From Vitellaria paradoxa (lineage: Eukaryota; Streptophyta; Magnoliopsida; Ericales; Sapotaceae): a stretch of 64,000 nucleotides of DNA. Location: positions 8,716,342 through 8,780,341 of the forward strand of contig CM034234.1 in assembly GCA_019916065.1 (NCBI GenBank), given 5' to 3'. The translations under genes and the position numbers were made by a program. Under the pieces are notes generated by a model. The model worked only from the letters and a program-made list of their open reading frames with translations, made no database searches and was not told the DNA's origin. Below are positions 11,935-21,243 of this stretch, piece after piece. How positions within the stretch are numbered: position 1 is the stretch's first letter; each line of letters opens with the position of its first letter.

Positions 11935-12480
11935 GTACGTTTGGTCGCACAATTTTTAATAAAAAATATCAATTTTTAATTTTTTGAGTGTTTGACAAAT
12001 TATTAATTTTTATCATTTTTTTATTTAGTTTCAATAACTTTCCAGCTCAAAAGTTGTCAAAAATTATTAAAAATTGTCAAAAGTTGCTAAAAGTTGTCAA
12101 TACAAAAGTTGTCAAATCTTTTTTTTGGTGATCTGGAACCCGGCTGGTTTATTACAGTCCTCAACAGACCGTGTAGCCGACCGGTAAACCGGGGACAGAC
12201 GAATACCCCACAAACTCTCCGATCAGATAAGTCACAAGCTTACGCTTATGGTGGGTGACCCTTGGAATCGAACCGAGGCAAACTCTGTGAGAAATGCTCC
12301 CTCAAGCCGCTGGACCAACCCTAAGGGTTAAAGTTGTCAAATCTTTTACTAAATACTCAAAAATTACAAAAAAGTTGTTAAAAATTACTACTTGTTTCAC
12401 CAAATATATCAAAAATTACAACTAGTAACTTTTGACAAAAAAATATTAAAAATAATTAAAAATTATACCTCAAAACACCC
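11935..12480 (+). mobile_element. MITE family C, copy 1, inserted in family B copy 2 and itself split by a SINE
   Basis: The ends are imperfect inverted repeats (left GTACGTTTGGTCGCACAATT; right AATTATACCTCAAAACACCC). The interior shares TTGAGTGTTTGACAAA, ATTTAGTTTCAATAA and ACTAAATACTCAAAAATTAC with the copy at 43,231-43,521. Removing the SINE at 12,123-12,329 and one copy of its target duplication restores an element of ~320 bp, close to the 291-bp second copy. Confidence 0.75.
12105..12347 (-). mobile_element. tRNA-derived SINE with 18-bp target-site duplication
   Basis: The core element is 12,123-12,329, minus strand, ~207 bp. It is flanked by an exact 18-bp direct repeat, AAAGTTGTCAAATCTTTT (12,105-12,122 and 12,330-12,347). 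On the minus strand it begins AACCCTTAGGGTTGGTCCAGC and contains a pol III A box (TGGTCCAGCGG, plus-strand 12,307-12,317). It also has a perfect B box, GGTTCGATTCC (12,264-12,274), ~33 bp further on, and ends in an A-rich tail (GATCACCAAAA). Long direct repeats plus internal A/B boxes and a 3' A tail define a SINE moved by LINE machinery. I do not assign it to a named family. Only one copy was found in this window. Confidence 0.85.
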
Positions 12481-12587
12481 TAAAATGAAAAATAAAATAA
12501 ATTGTGAATTTGTAATTTATATAGTTAAATAAAAAGTGAATAACTTTTAAAACTTTTTAAAAATTTTTAACAAACTAAACGAAGCCT

Positions 12588-13340
12588 ATATAGATGTTCT
12601 ACGTGCATGGTTTTGAAACCCATAAAGAATAATAAAAAATAAATGGTTAAGAATTTTGAACTCCACAGGATTGATACGTAGCAAACGCAAGATAGCAAGT
12701 CAATAATTAATCTACACACGTTATTAGTATTTTGTTAATTTGATATTTTTATCCCGTTAAAATTTAGAATACAACAGAGTAATTTTAATCACTTTAAAAA
12801 AAATAAAAAATTGAGTAACCATAATCATTATTTTAATATTATAAGTATCACCTACCCTTAATATTATAATTTTTATCTAAATTGAATTCTTTCTAGATAA
12901 TATTTAACAGTATTCATGGATTATCTAAGTTATAATAAAATAAAATAAAAAAAATAATAATAATAACAAATAAATAAATAGTTAATTAGTTTATAATATA
13001 TTTTATTCTAATTAGATTAAATAATTATAATTAAAAATATTTAAAATAAAAGTTAAAATTAATTGGTATAATAGTTTAAAACTAAAATTGGAAAATGTAT
13101 TGTAAAATTGGAATAGAATAACAATTCTATAATTTAGATAATATATGATAATTTATTCGTTTAATTTGGTTTCCTTTATATTTATTATTGTTTTATTATT
13201 TTTATTTATGAATATTTATATGATTATTTAATTTTTCAACTATAAAAAAGATATAAAAATTATTTATATAATAACAAATTTAAATAAAAATAGTTATTAT
13301 ATTAACAGTTTAACACTACATGTGCATGGCACGTTCTCAA
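12588..13340. other. Intergenic, AT-rich, no gene
   Basis: Very AT-rich with ATAATAATAA-type simple sequence around 12,940-12,980. I see no ORF or motif of note. Confidence 0.6.
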
Positions 13341-13695
13341 GCGGCCGTTTGGAACAATAACTAAGTTTAAAAAACTTCAAAAATTTTAATTATTTTAAAT
13401 TTTAAAAAATTTATCAAAATCCATTGAAACAAATCAAAATGGTAGATTTCAAAAGATTTTACCAAATTTTTTAAAAGTTAGATTAATATTTGTATTAAAA
13501 ATTTTCACAAATTTTCAAAAATTTTCAAGAGCCTCCACTAGAATTTTGTTACCTATCACTTTATTTAATTTTTAATAACTTTATATCAAATTAAATACAA
13601 ATATCCAACATTATTTTAAAATAATTTTTTATATTTCAAATTTTAAAAAATTTCACTTTTAATTTATCTTTTGTTTTTAACACTCCAAACGGCCA
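13341..13695. mobile_element. MITE family D, copy 1
   Basis: The left end is GCGGCCGTTTGGAACAATAA and the right end CACTCCAAACGGCCATAC, giving terminal inverted repeats of GGCCGTTTGGA type. The interior includes ATCAAAATCCATTGAAAC and 'CCTCCACTAGAATTTTGTTAC', shared with the copies at 25,150-25,486 and, reversed, 26,399-26,772. It is non-coding. Confidence 0.75.
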
Positions 13696-14137
13696 TACTA
13701 ATATGTGATGACAAAGGGGTTAAACTTTTTCTTTTTTTTTTTTTTTAACTAACCCTGCCCGTTATATTTTATTGTCTATTACGAGGCTGGCTCAGCAACC
13801 CTACATATTACATCAAAATTCAACAAGGGCAAGAATGTCATTTAAGTTATAAGAACCAGCCCGTGAAATGAAAACCCATTATTATCACAATTGATGTGAG
13901 GCGAAAAAAACCTGAAAACATAAGGCTGTGTTTGCCAGGAAGAAATGAATGATAGGGTATAAATAATATTATAAAATAATGTATTAAATTAGACATAAAA
14001 AATTGATAAATACACCCCTCAACTAATATTTCTCATTCTATATTATTCTTTTTTATTAAAATTATTATAGAGTAGGAGAAACTAATAGAGAAAAAAACAT
14101 AAATATCCTTCATCCAAATATAATATAAAATTAATTT
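13696..14137. other. Intergenic, no gene
   Basis: AT-rich spacer between two MITEs. A short GC-richer stretch (13,780-13,880) has no recognisable feature. Confidence 0.5.
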
Positions 14138-14356
14138 TTGGGTGGGACTATTTGTATCCCACAAATGAATGCTTGCACTTTATTTTACTTTTTCATTAAA
14201 TAAAATTATACAATTACCCTAATTCTTCTAATAAGATATATTGTATAATTTTAATGCTATAAATACTCTTCTACAAGAAAGAGGGTAATTTTGTTTAATA
14301 AAAAAGATAAAGTGAAGTGCAATCATCTATTTGTGGAGTATAAATAGACTCACCTT
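14138..14356. mobile_element. Foldback MITE (family G)
   Basis: About 219 bp with long terminal inverted repeats. The left arm is GGTGGGACTATTTGTATCCC followed by ACAAATGA-TGCTTGCACTTTATTTTA. The right arm is the near reverse complement, AAAGTGAAGTGCAATCATCT then ATTTGTGGAGTATAAATAGACTCACC. A degenerate relative seems to lie near 22,570-22,770. There is no coding capacity. Confidence 0.75.
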
Positions 14357-15596
14357 AATTTTTTATGTGAGATTATTTTTTTAGTGTTAAGTTGACGTAA
14401 TAAGATAAAAGATATGATTTGATATAAAATGTAATAGAAAATAATTTTGAATCATTAAATTTTATTAGGAATCAAATTCGAGGATGGAGATATGTGATCC
14501 GCCATTGTATTATAAAGGGATATAAAGTTCAGTTTAAAATTTTAATACTAAAAATCAGATACAAAACTAATGGTAATTTCATAACAGTAGAAGCGTTCAT
14601 CTCCAATTTTCTAATTATATCCGGTAAACAAACACGCCCGCAAGATGAATGAGCTCCACGAGGGGACATCTCCAAATCTAGTTGACAATTTCCTCCAACT
14701 CCAACCCAGGTAGATGATATGTAGACCCATCTCAATGGCCACCCTGTCAACAATGATGTCTCACGCTTAGGCACTCATAACCAATGAGCCTTCCATCCCA
14801 ACTCATGATCTGCCTTCCCCCAAACCCATTATTTCAATCTCTCCCCTCCCCAAGTATGGCCAAAAAAATGCTTACCTTATCATCCTGCAAGGGCAAATAA
14901 TTATGATTGTTATAGCTTAAAATAAAAGTCCATCATGGTGTATGTGAGAGAGAAAAGGAAACATAAGGGCATACAAAAATTTAATCACTGGCCATAATTA
15001 GTATTTTCCCATTTATTTTTGGAGGAAAAGAGCGTTAAATGTTACCCTATAAAGTATTTCCTCATCTATTTTTGGAGGAAAAGAGTGTTAAATGTTACCC
15101 TATAATATTCTCCTTCTGAATATATTTTATATGCTTTATAAAAATTTAAATAAATTAATATTTCTCACTTTTTAAAAAGTAAATATTAATTTTCGGAGAG
15201 GTATAATAAAAGAAATGAAAAATTATGGGAGTAAAATGTTGATTATTAGTCTCATAATATTTATCTTCTTAAGTTTTCACTATATACTAAAATACTGAGG
15301 GTTCCGCTCTCTTTGAATGCTATAATTTTAGATTGAACTTATTCATATCTCAAAACTTAATTGCCCTCCTTATAATAGAAAAGGAAAAAAAACAATTTAT
15401 ATACAATTTTTATTCTTAAGTAAAGCTTATCATCGGCCAAGGGTCTTATAGATCTGACTTGACTCTTCAGACTTGTTTTTTAGACAAGTTAAAGGAAAAA
15501 ATTAGTCGAATATGAATTTCAAGCTGAATTTGAGATTGCACTTGGACTCAATTCGACCTTGCGAGCACAAATACTTTTTTTTTTTTTTTTAATTAA
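14357..15596. other. Intergenic with a 53-bp tandem duplication
   Basis: At 15,001-15,106 there are two copies, period 53, of GTATTTTCCCATTTATTTTT then GGAGGAAAAGAGCGTTAAAT then GTTACCCTATAA. Otherwise the stretch is AT-rich; the open frame on the minus strand at 14,529-14,774 has no recognisable motif. Confidence 0.6.
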
Positions 15597-15734
15597 GGGC
15601 GAGTTTAGTTTGCAAACAAATTCTAAAAAATTCTATAAATCTCTGTTAACTTTATATCACATTACTTTTTTCTTTCACTGCACGCGTTATGAACTCTCAA
15701 TTTATCTCACTTTATCTCACTCCAAACTCACCCT
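15597..15734 (-). mobile_element. MITE family B, copy 3 (reverse orientation)
   Basis: Reads as the reverse complement of the other family B copies: it ends TTATCTCACTCCAAACTCACCC and starts GGCGAGTTTAGTTTGCAAAC. The interior shares TTAACTTTATATCACATTAC and TTTCACTGCACGCGTTATGAA with copies at 17,605 and 26,974. Confidence 0.7.
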
Positions 15735-17604
15735 AAAATTAATATATATTTTATGTGACTAACTAAACTTTGGTAAAATTTTAAGTCGAAGTGATTGGAT
15801 AAAACCTGATTAGAATGTATTTTATCATTATGAAGGCTCAACGTAAACAACAGTATTTCACCTGGGGTTGGTTTGATAAACAAAAATAAGTCGTTTATTA
15901 TTATTATTATTTTGCCTTATGTGACTTTTTAACCCCCCCCCTTTCTTTGCTTTTTGCATTTAGTAAGTTTTAAACATATTATTCATATTTTTTTAAATGC
16001 AAAAAATAATTTTTTTTTTCCAGATACAAGTTTCTTACTTTAGGTATTTTGATAAAACAATTATCAATAACATGTTTAACAATTTCTAAAAACACAAAAT
16101 AAATAAATTTCAATAAAAAAAAAGTCATATGAAATTAAGAAGTATAAAAAAAAATATTTATTTTTATTTACCAAACTGACCGTTAGGACATGCTTGATAC
16201 GGGATAAAAATTTGGAGATACAAGATTAGGGGGTTCATTGTTATAGTGGTAATGGTTATTAGAGTAATAAGTTTGTGATACTTATATTTGGAATGAGAGA
16301 GTACATATTACTTAGTAATAATTGTATTATGTTTGCAATATTAAAAATTTTAAAGGGGTAAAAATTAATTATGTTTGAAATGAAAATAAATTGACCAAGT
16401 GGTAAAAGTTAATATTTAATTTTAATAAAATATTATAATAAAATCAATTATCATAATCATTTTTATCTTAATAATAACCAATTTTAATAAAAAATATACT
16501 ATGAAAATATATATACTTTTAAATAAAAATACTAATTATAAAAAATAATTTTATTATAGATTAATATTTCAATGGTAATTAATTTTAATAGTGAATTATT
16601 TTTTTTAAATATTATTTTTATTTTGATAAAATAGTTTAATAAAACAAATAATTTTAGTTTATTTAAATAAATTATTGATTTTAATAAATTTTATTAATAC
16701 AATACATAATCTAGTAAATTATTATTTATGAGATATAATTTTCATTTAATAAAATATTTTAATAAAATAAATTATTTTAATAAGTCATTATTATTTATTA
16801 AACATTAATTTTAATTTAAGAAAATAAATAATTTTAGTCATAAATTAATATTTTAATAAAATAAAATAAATTATTTTAATAATAAACTACTATCTGTTAA
16901 ATATTATTTTGATAAAATAATTTAATAATTAATTAATTTTAATTTGATTAAATAAATTATTATTTTATAATATTTATTATAATTATTTATAGGAAATCGT
17001 TGCTTAAGATTTTACATGGGAGTAAAAAAATATTTTACGAAGGTAATGAAAAAAGGATAAAATTTATCTATTATCTCTCGTTACCATCCTCCCTTCTAGA
17101 GTAAAAATTTTACCCCTATATGAAGGTAATTATTAATCCAGAGTAGTTGATATCCCGTCATCCAAATTAATATAATGAAAGATAAAAATTATCTCAATAA
17201 AATTATCCTTGATTACTCTCGAAACAAACATCTCCTTGCTAGAAATGCGGAGGGATAATTCATATTTATACGAGAGTTAGTTTCATTCTTTTAAAAAGTT
17301 AATTGGAAGAATATTGTGATTGCTGGGGCCAAAAATGCGATGATATAAAGGGGTGAAGCTAGAAAAGTTCCACATCAAATCATTATTTTGGAAACTTAAA
17401 CACGGATTAGAGGATTCAAATCTGAGTTGTAAAGCAACTAATCGAAGCATGAACTCGGCTACTTAAGCCTTTTAATTTCCATTTGTCATGCTTCAATCAA
17501 AAAGAGCATGTGAAGTTGACTTGTGTTGCAAAAACTATCATTCTATTTATTTATTTATTTTTTTTAATATTCAAAATATCAGGATGATTTACTTAAACTT
17601 TTTA
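15735..17604. other. Intergenic; possible old ~1-kb TIR element at about 16,185-17,245
   Basis: The stretch is extremely AT-rich (ATTTTAATAAAATAATTT-type sequence). The ends near 16,190 (GGACATGCTTGATACGGGAT) and near 17,240 (reverse complement GGAGATGTTTGTTTCGAGAG) are loosely inverted, as are GGGATAAAAATTTGGAGATA and the GATAATTTTTATC-type sequence inside the right end. The element call is weak. No coding region is seen. Confidence 0.35.
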
Positions 17605-17744
17605 AGGTGAGTTTGGAGTAAGATAAAGTGAGATAAATTGAGAGTTCGTAATACGTGCAATAAGAGAAAAAATTGATGTAATATAAAGTTAACAAAAATT
17701 TATAAAATTTTTTTAGAGTTTGTTTATAAACCAAACAGGGCTTA
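17605..17744 (+). mobile_element. MITE family B, copy 4
   Basis: Starts GGTGAGTTTGGAGTAAGATA, ends TATAAACCAAACAGGGCTTA. The interior has GAGTTCGTAATACGTGCAAT and GATGTAATATAAAGTTAACA, as in copies 3, 5 and 6. Confidence 0.75.
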
Positions 17745-17914
17745 ATATTTCAAATCAATGATTTAGTTACGATTTAAATTATTCTTTTAAATATCACACT
17801 GTTCAGTCTGATTTACGATTTAAAGGATCAGTAACCTAACTAAATGTGTAATTATTTATGTGCTAAATATAACAAACCCGGTAATGCTTACAGGGTTAAT
17901 AAAGTCTATTGCTG

Positions 17915-18070
17915 GCCGTGTTTCGCACTACTAAAAATTACTAAAACTTTTTAATTTTAATTATTTTTTGTACTTTTTTCTAATTAAAATTTTTCACATT
18001 TCACTTTATGTCACATCTTTTTATTTTTATTATACTTTTTATCTATTTTTTATCCACCAAACATCCAAAA
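17915..18070. mobile_element. MITE-like repeat family I, copy 1
   Basis: A stretch containing 'AAAATTTTTCACATTTCACTT', TATGTCACATCTTTTTA and ATCCACCAAACATCC. It is closely repeated at 26,256-26,390 (TTTTTCACATATTATTTTTATGTCACATCTTTG in pieces). The ends are GTTT-/AAAC-like but weak. Confidence 0.45.
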
Positions 18071-18530
18071 ATAAAAAATAAAACAGCCACAAATGCATGT
18101 TTATTGAATTTCCATTAACCCAATATTTACAGGGGCATTATTTGACTTCACCAAAAGCGACTTTTTTTTTAATAAATAATATAAACATTGGAATTATAAG
18201 TAAGCTCACATTTTAATGTGAAATAAAATATGTAAATTTTTTTGGTTAATAAATTATTTCTATAAAATTATCGAATTAAATAGATTTTTGAAATTAACTG
18301 CTGAATAAAAATTAAAAATAAAATAATTTCTCTTATTCAACCCTGGGAGAAACAAATAAGGTCAAAACATGGTTAAAAAATTTATTTTTTTATTTTAATT
18401 AAAAAACAATATTTCTAAATGTATTTAGAAGAAAAAAAAACTAATTATAGTTACGTAGATTAAATGGACTTCGATAACAAAATAAAAAAGGGAAAATATT
18501 AAATGACGGTTACAAGCTAAACACAAATGA

Positions 18531-18890
18531 GGCCCCGTTTGGAGTTAAAAAAAAGATAAATTAAAATAAAATGTAATTTTGGGTTAATTTTGGTGTCATT
18601 TTTTCTTGAAAAGTCACAAATCGTGGGAACGATTTTTCAAATCCGTTCCCACGGATTTAAAAAAGTTCACAAAAAATAGTGACAATGGTACTCATTTAAA
18701 AGTTTTCGACACGAAAAAAATGATTGTACAAAAAATTTATATATTCGGTTAACTTACTTTCAAATTTTTTTATTTTTTTAGCAAATATTGAAATTTTTTG
18801 AAATTAATAATGATAGAAAAATTAAAAGTAAAGAAGTTATTAGAGATCTATAGAGTTTTTTGAAATTTTAACTTATTACAAACGGGGCCT
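18531..18890. mobile_element. MITE family E, copy 1
   Basis: Perfect 11-bp terminal inverted repeats, GGCCCCGTTTG at the left and CAAACGGGGCC at the right, flanked by TGA on both sides (a possible 3-bp target duplication, which would fit a PIF/Harbinger-type element). The interior carries a short inverted pair, CGTGGGAACGATTTTTCAAA and CGTTCCCACGG, and the string 'GACAATGGTACTCATTT...TTTTCGACACGAAAAAAATGATTG', shared with the copy at 48,381. It is non-coding. Confidence 0.8.
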
Positions 18891-19490
18891 GAGTATAGTT
18901 GAAATGTTAAATTTATTCTATTTCTAAATTATTGATATTTTATTTTTATTTACAGTAAATAATATTTTTTGAAGTATAAAAAATAAAAATAATAAAATGT
19001 ATTTAACATCACTCGCTCATAAAACGAACGAACAAACAAACAAAAGAGAATCGATGGAAATAGGCGGGTGGCTGTGGAGGTGATGATGGGCTGCGTCGGT
19101 TCGAGCCAATCCAAACCATCATTGCGAATCTTCGGACGGCCGAGCCCACCATCATTTGAGACCCCCCGGGATCCAAATCCCCAAAATACCCTTCTCGTTT
19201 ACCCAAAATGACCTCCCTGGCGCGCCCATCATTCACATGACGCCATCCCGAAAAATAAAATAAAATAAAATAAAACAAATTCAAAAAGAAAAAAGAAAAA
19301 ACTGTAAAAATCCACCACCATCATCATGGTAAGAACATTAAATCGTCGCCAATGCAAGCCGCCTTCCATGCTTACACATGCATGATTGTTGTGCCACAGA
19401 GAGAGAGAGAGAAGGAGAGAGATGTCTCCCCCCACACCATCTACTTTCTCTCTCTAGAATTCTGTTTGTCTGTCTTACTCTGTTTTTCAC

Positions 19491-19498
19491 TATATATT
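19491..19498 (+). promoter_or_regulatory. TATA box, putative promoter of the LITTLE ZIPPER gene
   Basis: CACTATATATTGACAACCC sits in an otherwise C/T-rich stretch. CT-rich leader sequence follows (19,520-19,730, including a CT microsatellite at about 19,694-19,717), as is typical of plant transcription starts. It is the best core promoter upstream of the ORF at 21,016, provided a leader intron is removed. Confidence 0.5.
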
Positions 19499-19684
19499 GA
19501 CAACCCTTCAGTTCGTTTTTGTCCCTCAATTCTTTCATCCTACTCTCTTCTATTCTATGCTATTTCTTTTACCGAGTGGTTCTAATATACATTACCCACC
19601 CAAAGCCTTCCTCGGCCAGAACTGCTGCTTCTTCTAACAAACCTTTGAAAAGGTGATCTTTTTATTAAAAAGCTACAGGGAGAG

Positions 19685-19725
<41 letters not shown>

Positions 19726-19774
19726 TTGAGGTTTTGCTTAAAAGATTTTCTTAGCTTTCTTTTCACCAACGGAG

Positions 19775-20969
19775 GTTAGACAGAGCACTGTGGATGAACA
19801 AATTTGGTAGTGGAAATTTGGTATCTTGGTTGCTCGACTTTGCTTTGTTTGATTCTCAGTCAAACCTCAAATAAATGCTTTATGCTTATGTAATTGGATT
19901 CATTTTCATATCTGCTTTTGCGTTGCTCTGTTTCTTGAATTCTCCTTCTTTTTCCATTTTGTACGAGAAATTCAAGTGGGTCTTACATTGTTGGGTGGCT
20001 GCTAATCCAATCTATAACGGATGTGCATGTGCTATATTTCTTATAACTGAAATGAATGTGCATGTGATATGTTTCTTGGATCGATTCTTGAAACATTTGA
20101 TTTTAATTGCTTTTTGACTGGTTTCTTCCAATTTCTCTCTCTGATTTTCCCATTCCTCTTGTTCACTTTCTGCCAAAAAGAGAAACTCTTCTGGTAGTAT
20201 TTGCAAAATCCAGGAATATACATGTAGTTTGTGATACTATATTATATATGGTGTGTGTGTGAATGCATTAGTATTTTAATTCCTGGCTTCCTTGTAAGGT
20301 CAGCAAAAAGAAACCGTTTTGAATGAGTTCAGATTCGGATAACTGTTACTTTATTGCCTTCTGGGTCCTTTTTTTTTTTTTTTCCATCAAACAACTAATC
20401 TATTAATCCACTTCTCCCCAGAGAATTCTCAATTCTTTGTTTTCACTCATCAACCTACTCTGTTTCCTCTCATTCTTTGTTTTCACTCATCAACCTACTC
20501 TGTTTCCTCTCATCCCATTTCTGGTTAGTAACTCTGATAATTCCTACTGATCAAGTGTTTATAAACTGTTGAATGGCAAGAGTCCCTTATCAACGAAAAC
20601 TGAGTCTGAAATTTCTATTCTTTTTCTTGGATCTCTTCGATCATTGACTTGGTTTACAAAATTGGGTTCATTTAAATCTTGTTTTTGTTTCATATATCAA
20701 ATTGCATTGTTGTATTCTCTTTTCTTTTCTTTTCTTTTTTATTCTCTTTTCTTTTCTTTTCTTTTCTGGGTTTGGACATTAAAGTATGGTTTTTGTTCTC
20801 CTAGAAACAGTACAATTTGTACTCTCTCTATTCATAATTTTTGTTTCAATAAAAAAAAAAAAAAAAAATTGAAATCTGAGATGGCCATTTTCTATTCTAT
20901 TCTGTTGTGTTTTGTTTTTTGAAACTGAGAATATTTCTGTTGTGTTTTGTTGTGGGTTTCACTTTTCAG
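19775..20969 (+). other. Putative 5' leader intron of the LITTLE ZIPPER gene
   Basis: A plausible donor (CAACGGAG|GTTAGA) and a strong pyrimidine-tract acceptor (GGGTTTCACTTTTCAG|GCTG, AG at 20,968-20,969) enclose T-rich sequence with no coding potential. An exact 40-bp tandem duplication lies inside it (20,432-20,471 and 20,472-20,511). Alternative donors exist (for example GAAAAG|GTGATC near 19,650), so the 5' boundary is uncertain. Confidence 0.4.
20432..20511 (+). repeat. Exact 40-bp tandem duplication
   Basis: Two identical head-to-tail copies of a 40-base unit that begins ATTCTTTGTTTTCACTCATC and ends CTGTTTCCTCTC. They lie in the presumed leader intron of the LITTLE ZIPPER gene. Exact identity indicates a recent duplication. 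Confidence 0.95.
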
Positions 20970-21015
20970 GCTGTCGAAAAACTTATTATTCTTTTTTTTT
21001 TTTTTTTTGAAAGAC

Positions 21016-21243
21016 ATGGAAAGGGTCAACTCAAATCTGTACTTGCAAAATTGTTACATAATGCAAGAGAATGAGAAGCTAAGGAAGAAAGCAGAGCTCC
21101 TCAACCAAGAGAACCAGGCACTGCTCACTGAGCTCAAACAGAAACTCTCCACCAAAGGAAGCAGCAAAAGCAGCAAGAACCTACCTGACCTCAACCTCTG
21201 CTCTAGCTCGAACCCAAATGGCTCCAATTCTAGCAAATCCTAA
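21016..21243 (+). CDS. ZPR3: LITTLE ZIPPER protein (ZPR3/ZPR4-like microprotein)
   Basis: Encodes a 75-aa protein matching the plant LITTLE ZIPPER family: it begins MERVNSNLYLQNCYIMQENE, then has the LRKKAELLNQENQALL core. ZPRs are microproteins with a leucine zipper but no DNA-binding domain. They pair with class III HD-ZIP factors (PHB, PHV, REV type) into inactive dimers and so limit HD-ZIP III activity in leaf polarity and the shoot meristem. Heptad positions L8, I15, L22, L29 and L36 are all filled. The tail (45-75) is Ser/Lys/Asn-rich and holds LPDLNL (56-61). The start at 21,016 was chosen over an in-frame ATG at 20,947 because the family begins MER and the upstream 23 codons are a poly-Phe artefact of the T-run. 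Family genes are induced by HD-ZIP III in known species; no binding site was confirmed here. The ZPR3 versus ZPR4 assignment is not certain. Confidence 0.93.
   Translation: MERVNSNLYLQNCYIMQENEKLRKKAELLNQENQALLTELKQKLSTKGSSKSSKNLPDLNLCSSSNPNGSNSSKS

Larger units (their letters stand above)
11901..12587 (+). mobile_element. MITE family B, copy 2, split by a nested element
   Basis: The left part (11,901-11,932) begins AGGGTGTTTGGAATAATAAA and breaks off after AAATGAGATAAA. The right part resumes near 12,481 with AAATGAAAAATAAAATAAATTG and ends AACAAACTAAACGAAGCC near 12,587. Laid against the uninterrupted copy at 1999-2124, the two halves join almost exactly, so an intervening ~546 bp was inserted later. 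Confidence 0.75.

Noticed and set aside
12264..12274. Possible tRNA gene because of a perfect B box
   Set aside because: The surrounding sequence does not fold as a cloverleaf and is bounded by long direct repeats and an A-tail, so it is a SINE.
19009..19538. Minus-strand open frames upstream of the LITTLE ZIPPER gene
   Set aside because: They overlap the promoter/leader of the plus-strand gene, are low complexity (poly-F, S/L runs) and have no recognisable motif.
20947..21015. Upstream in-frame ATG extending the LITTLE ZIPPER protein by 23 residues
   Set aside because: The extension is translated poly-T and straddles the likely intron acceptor at 20,969; the family starts MER.
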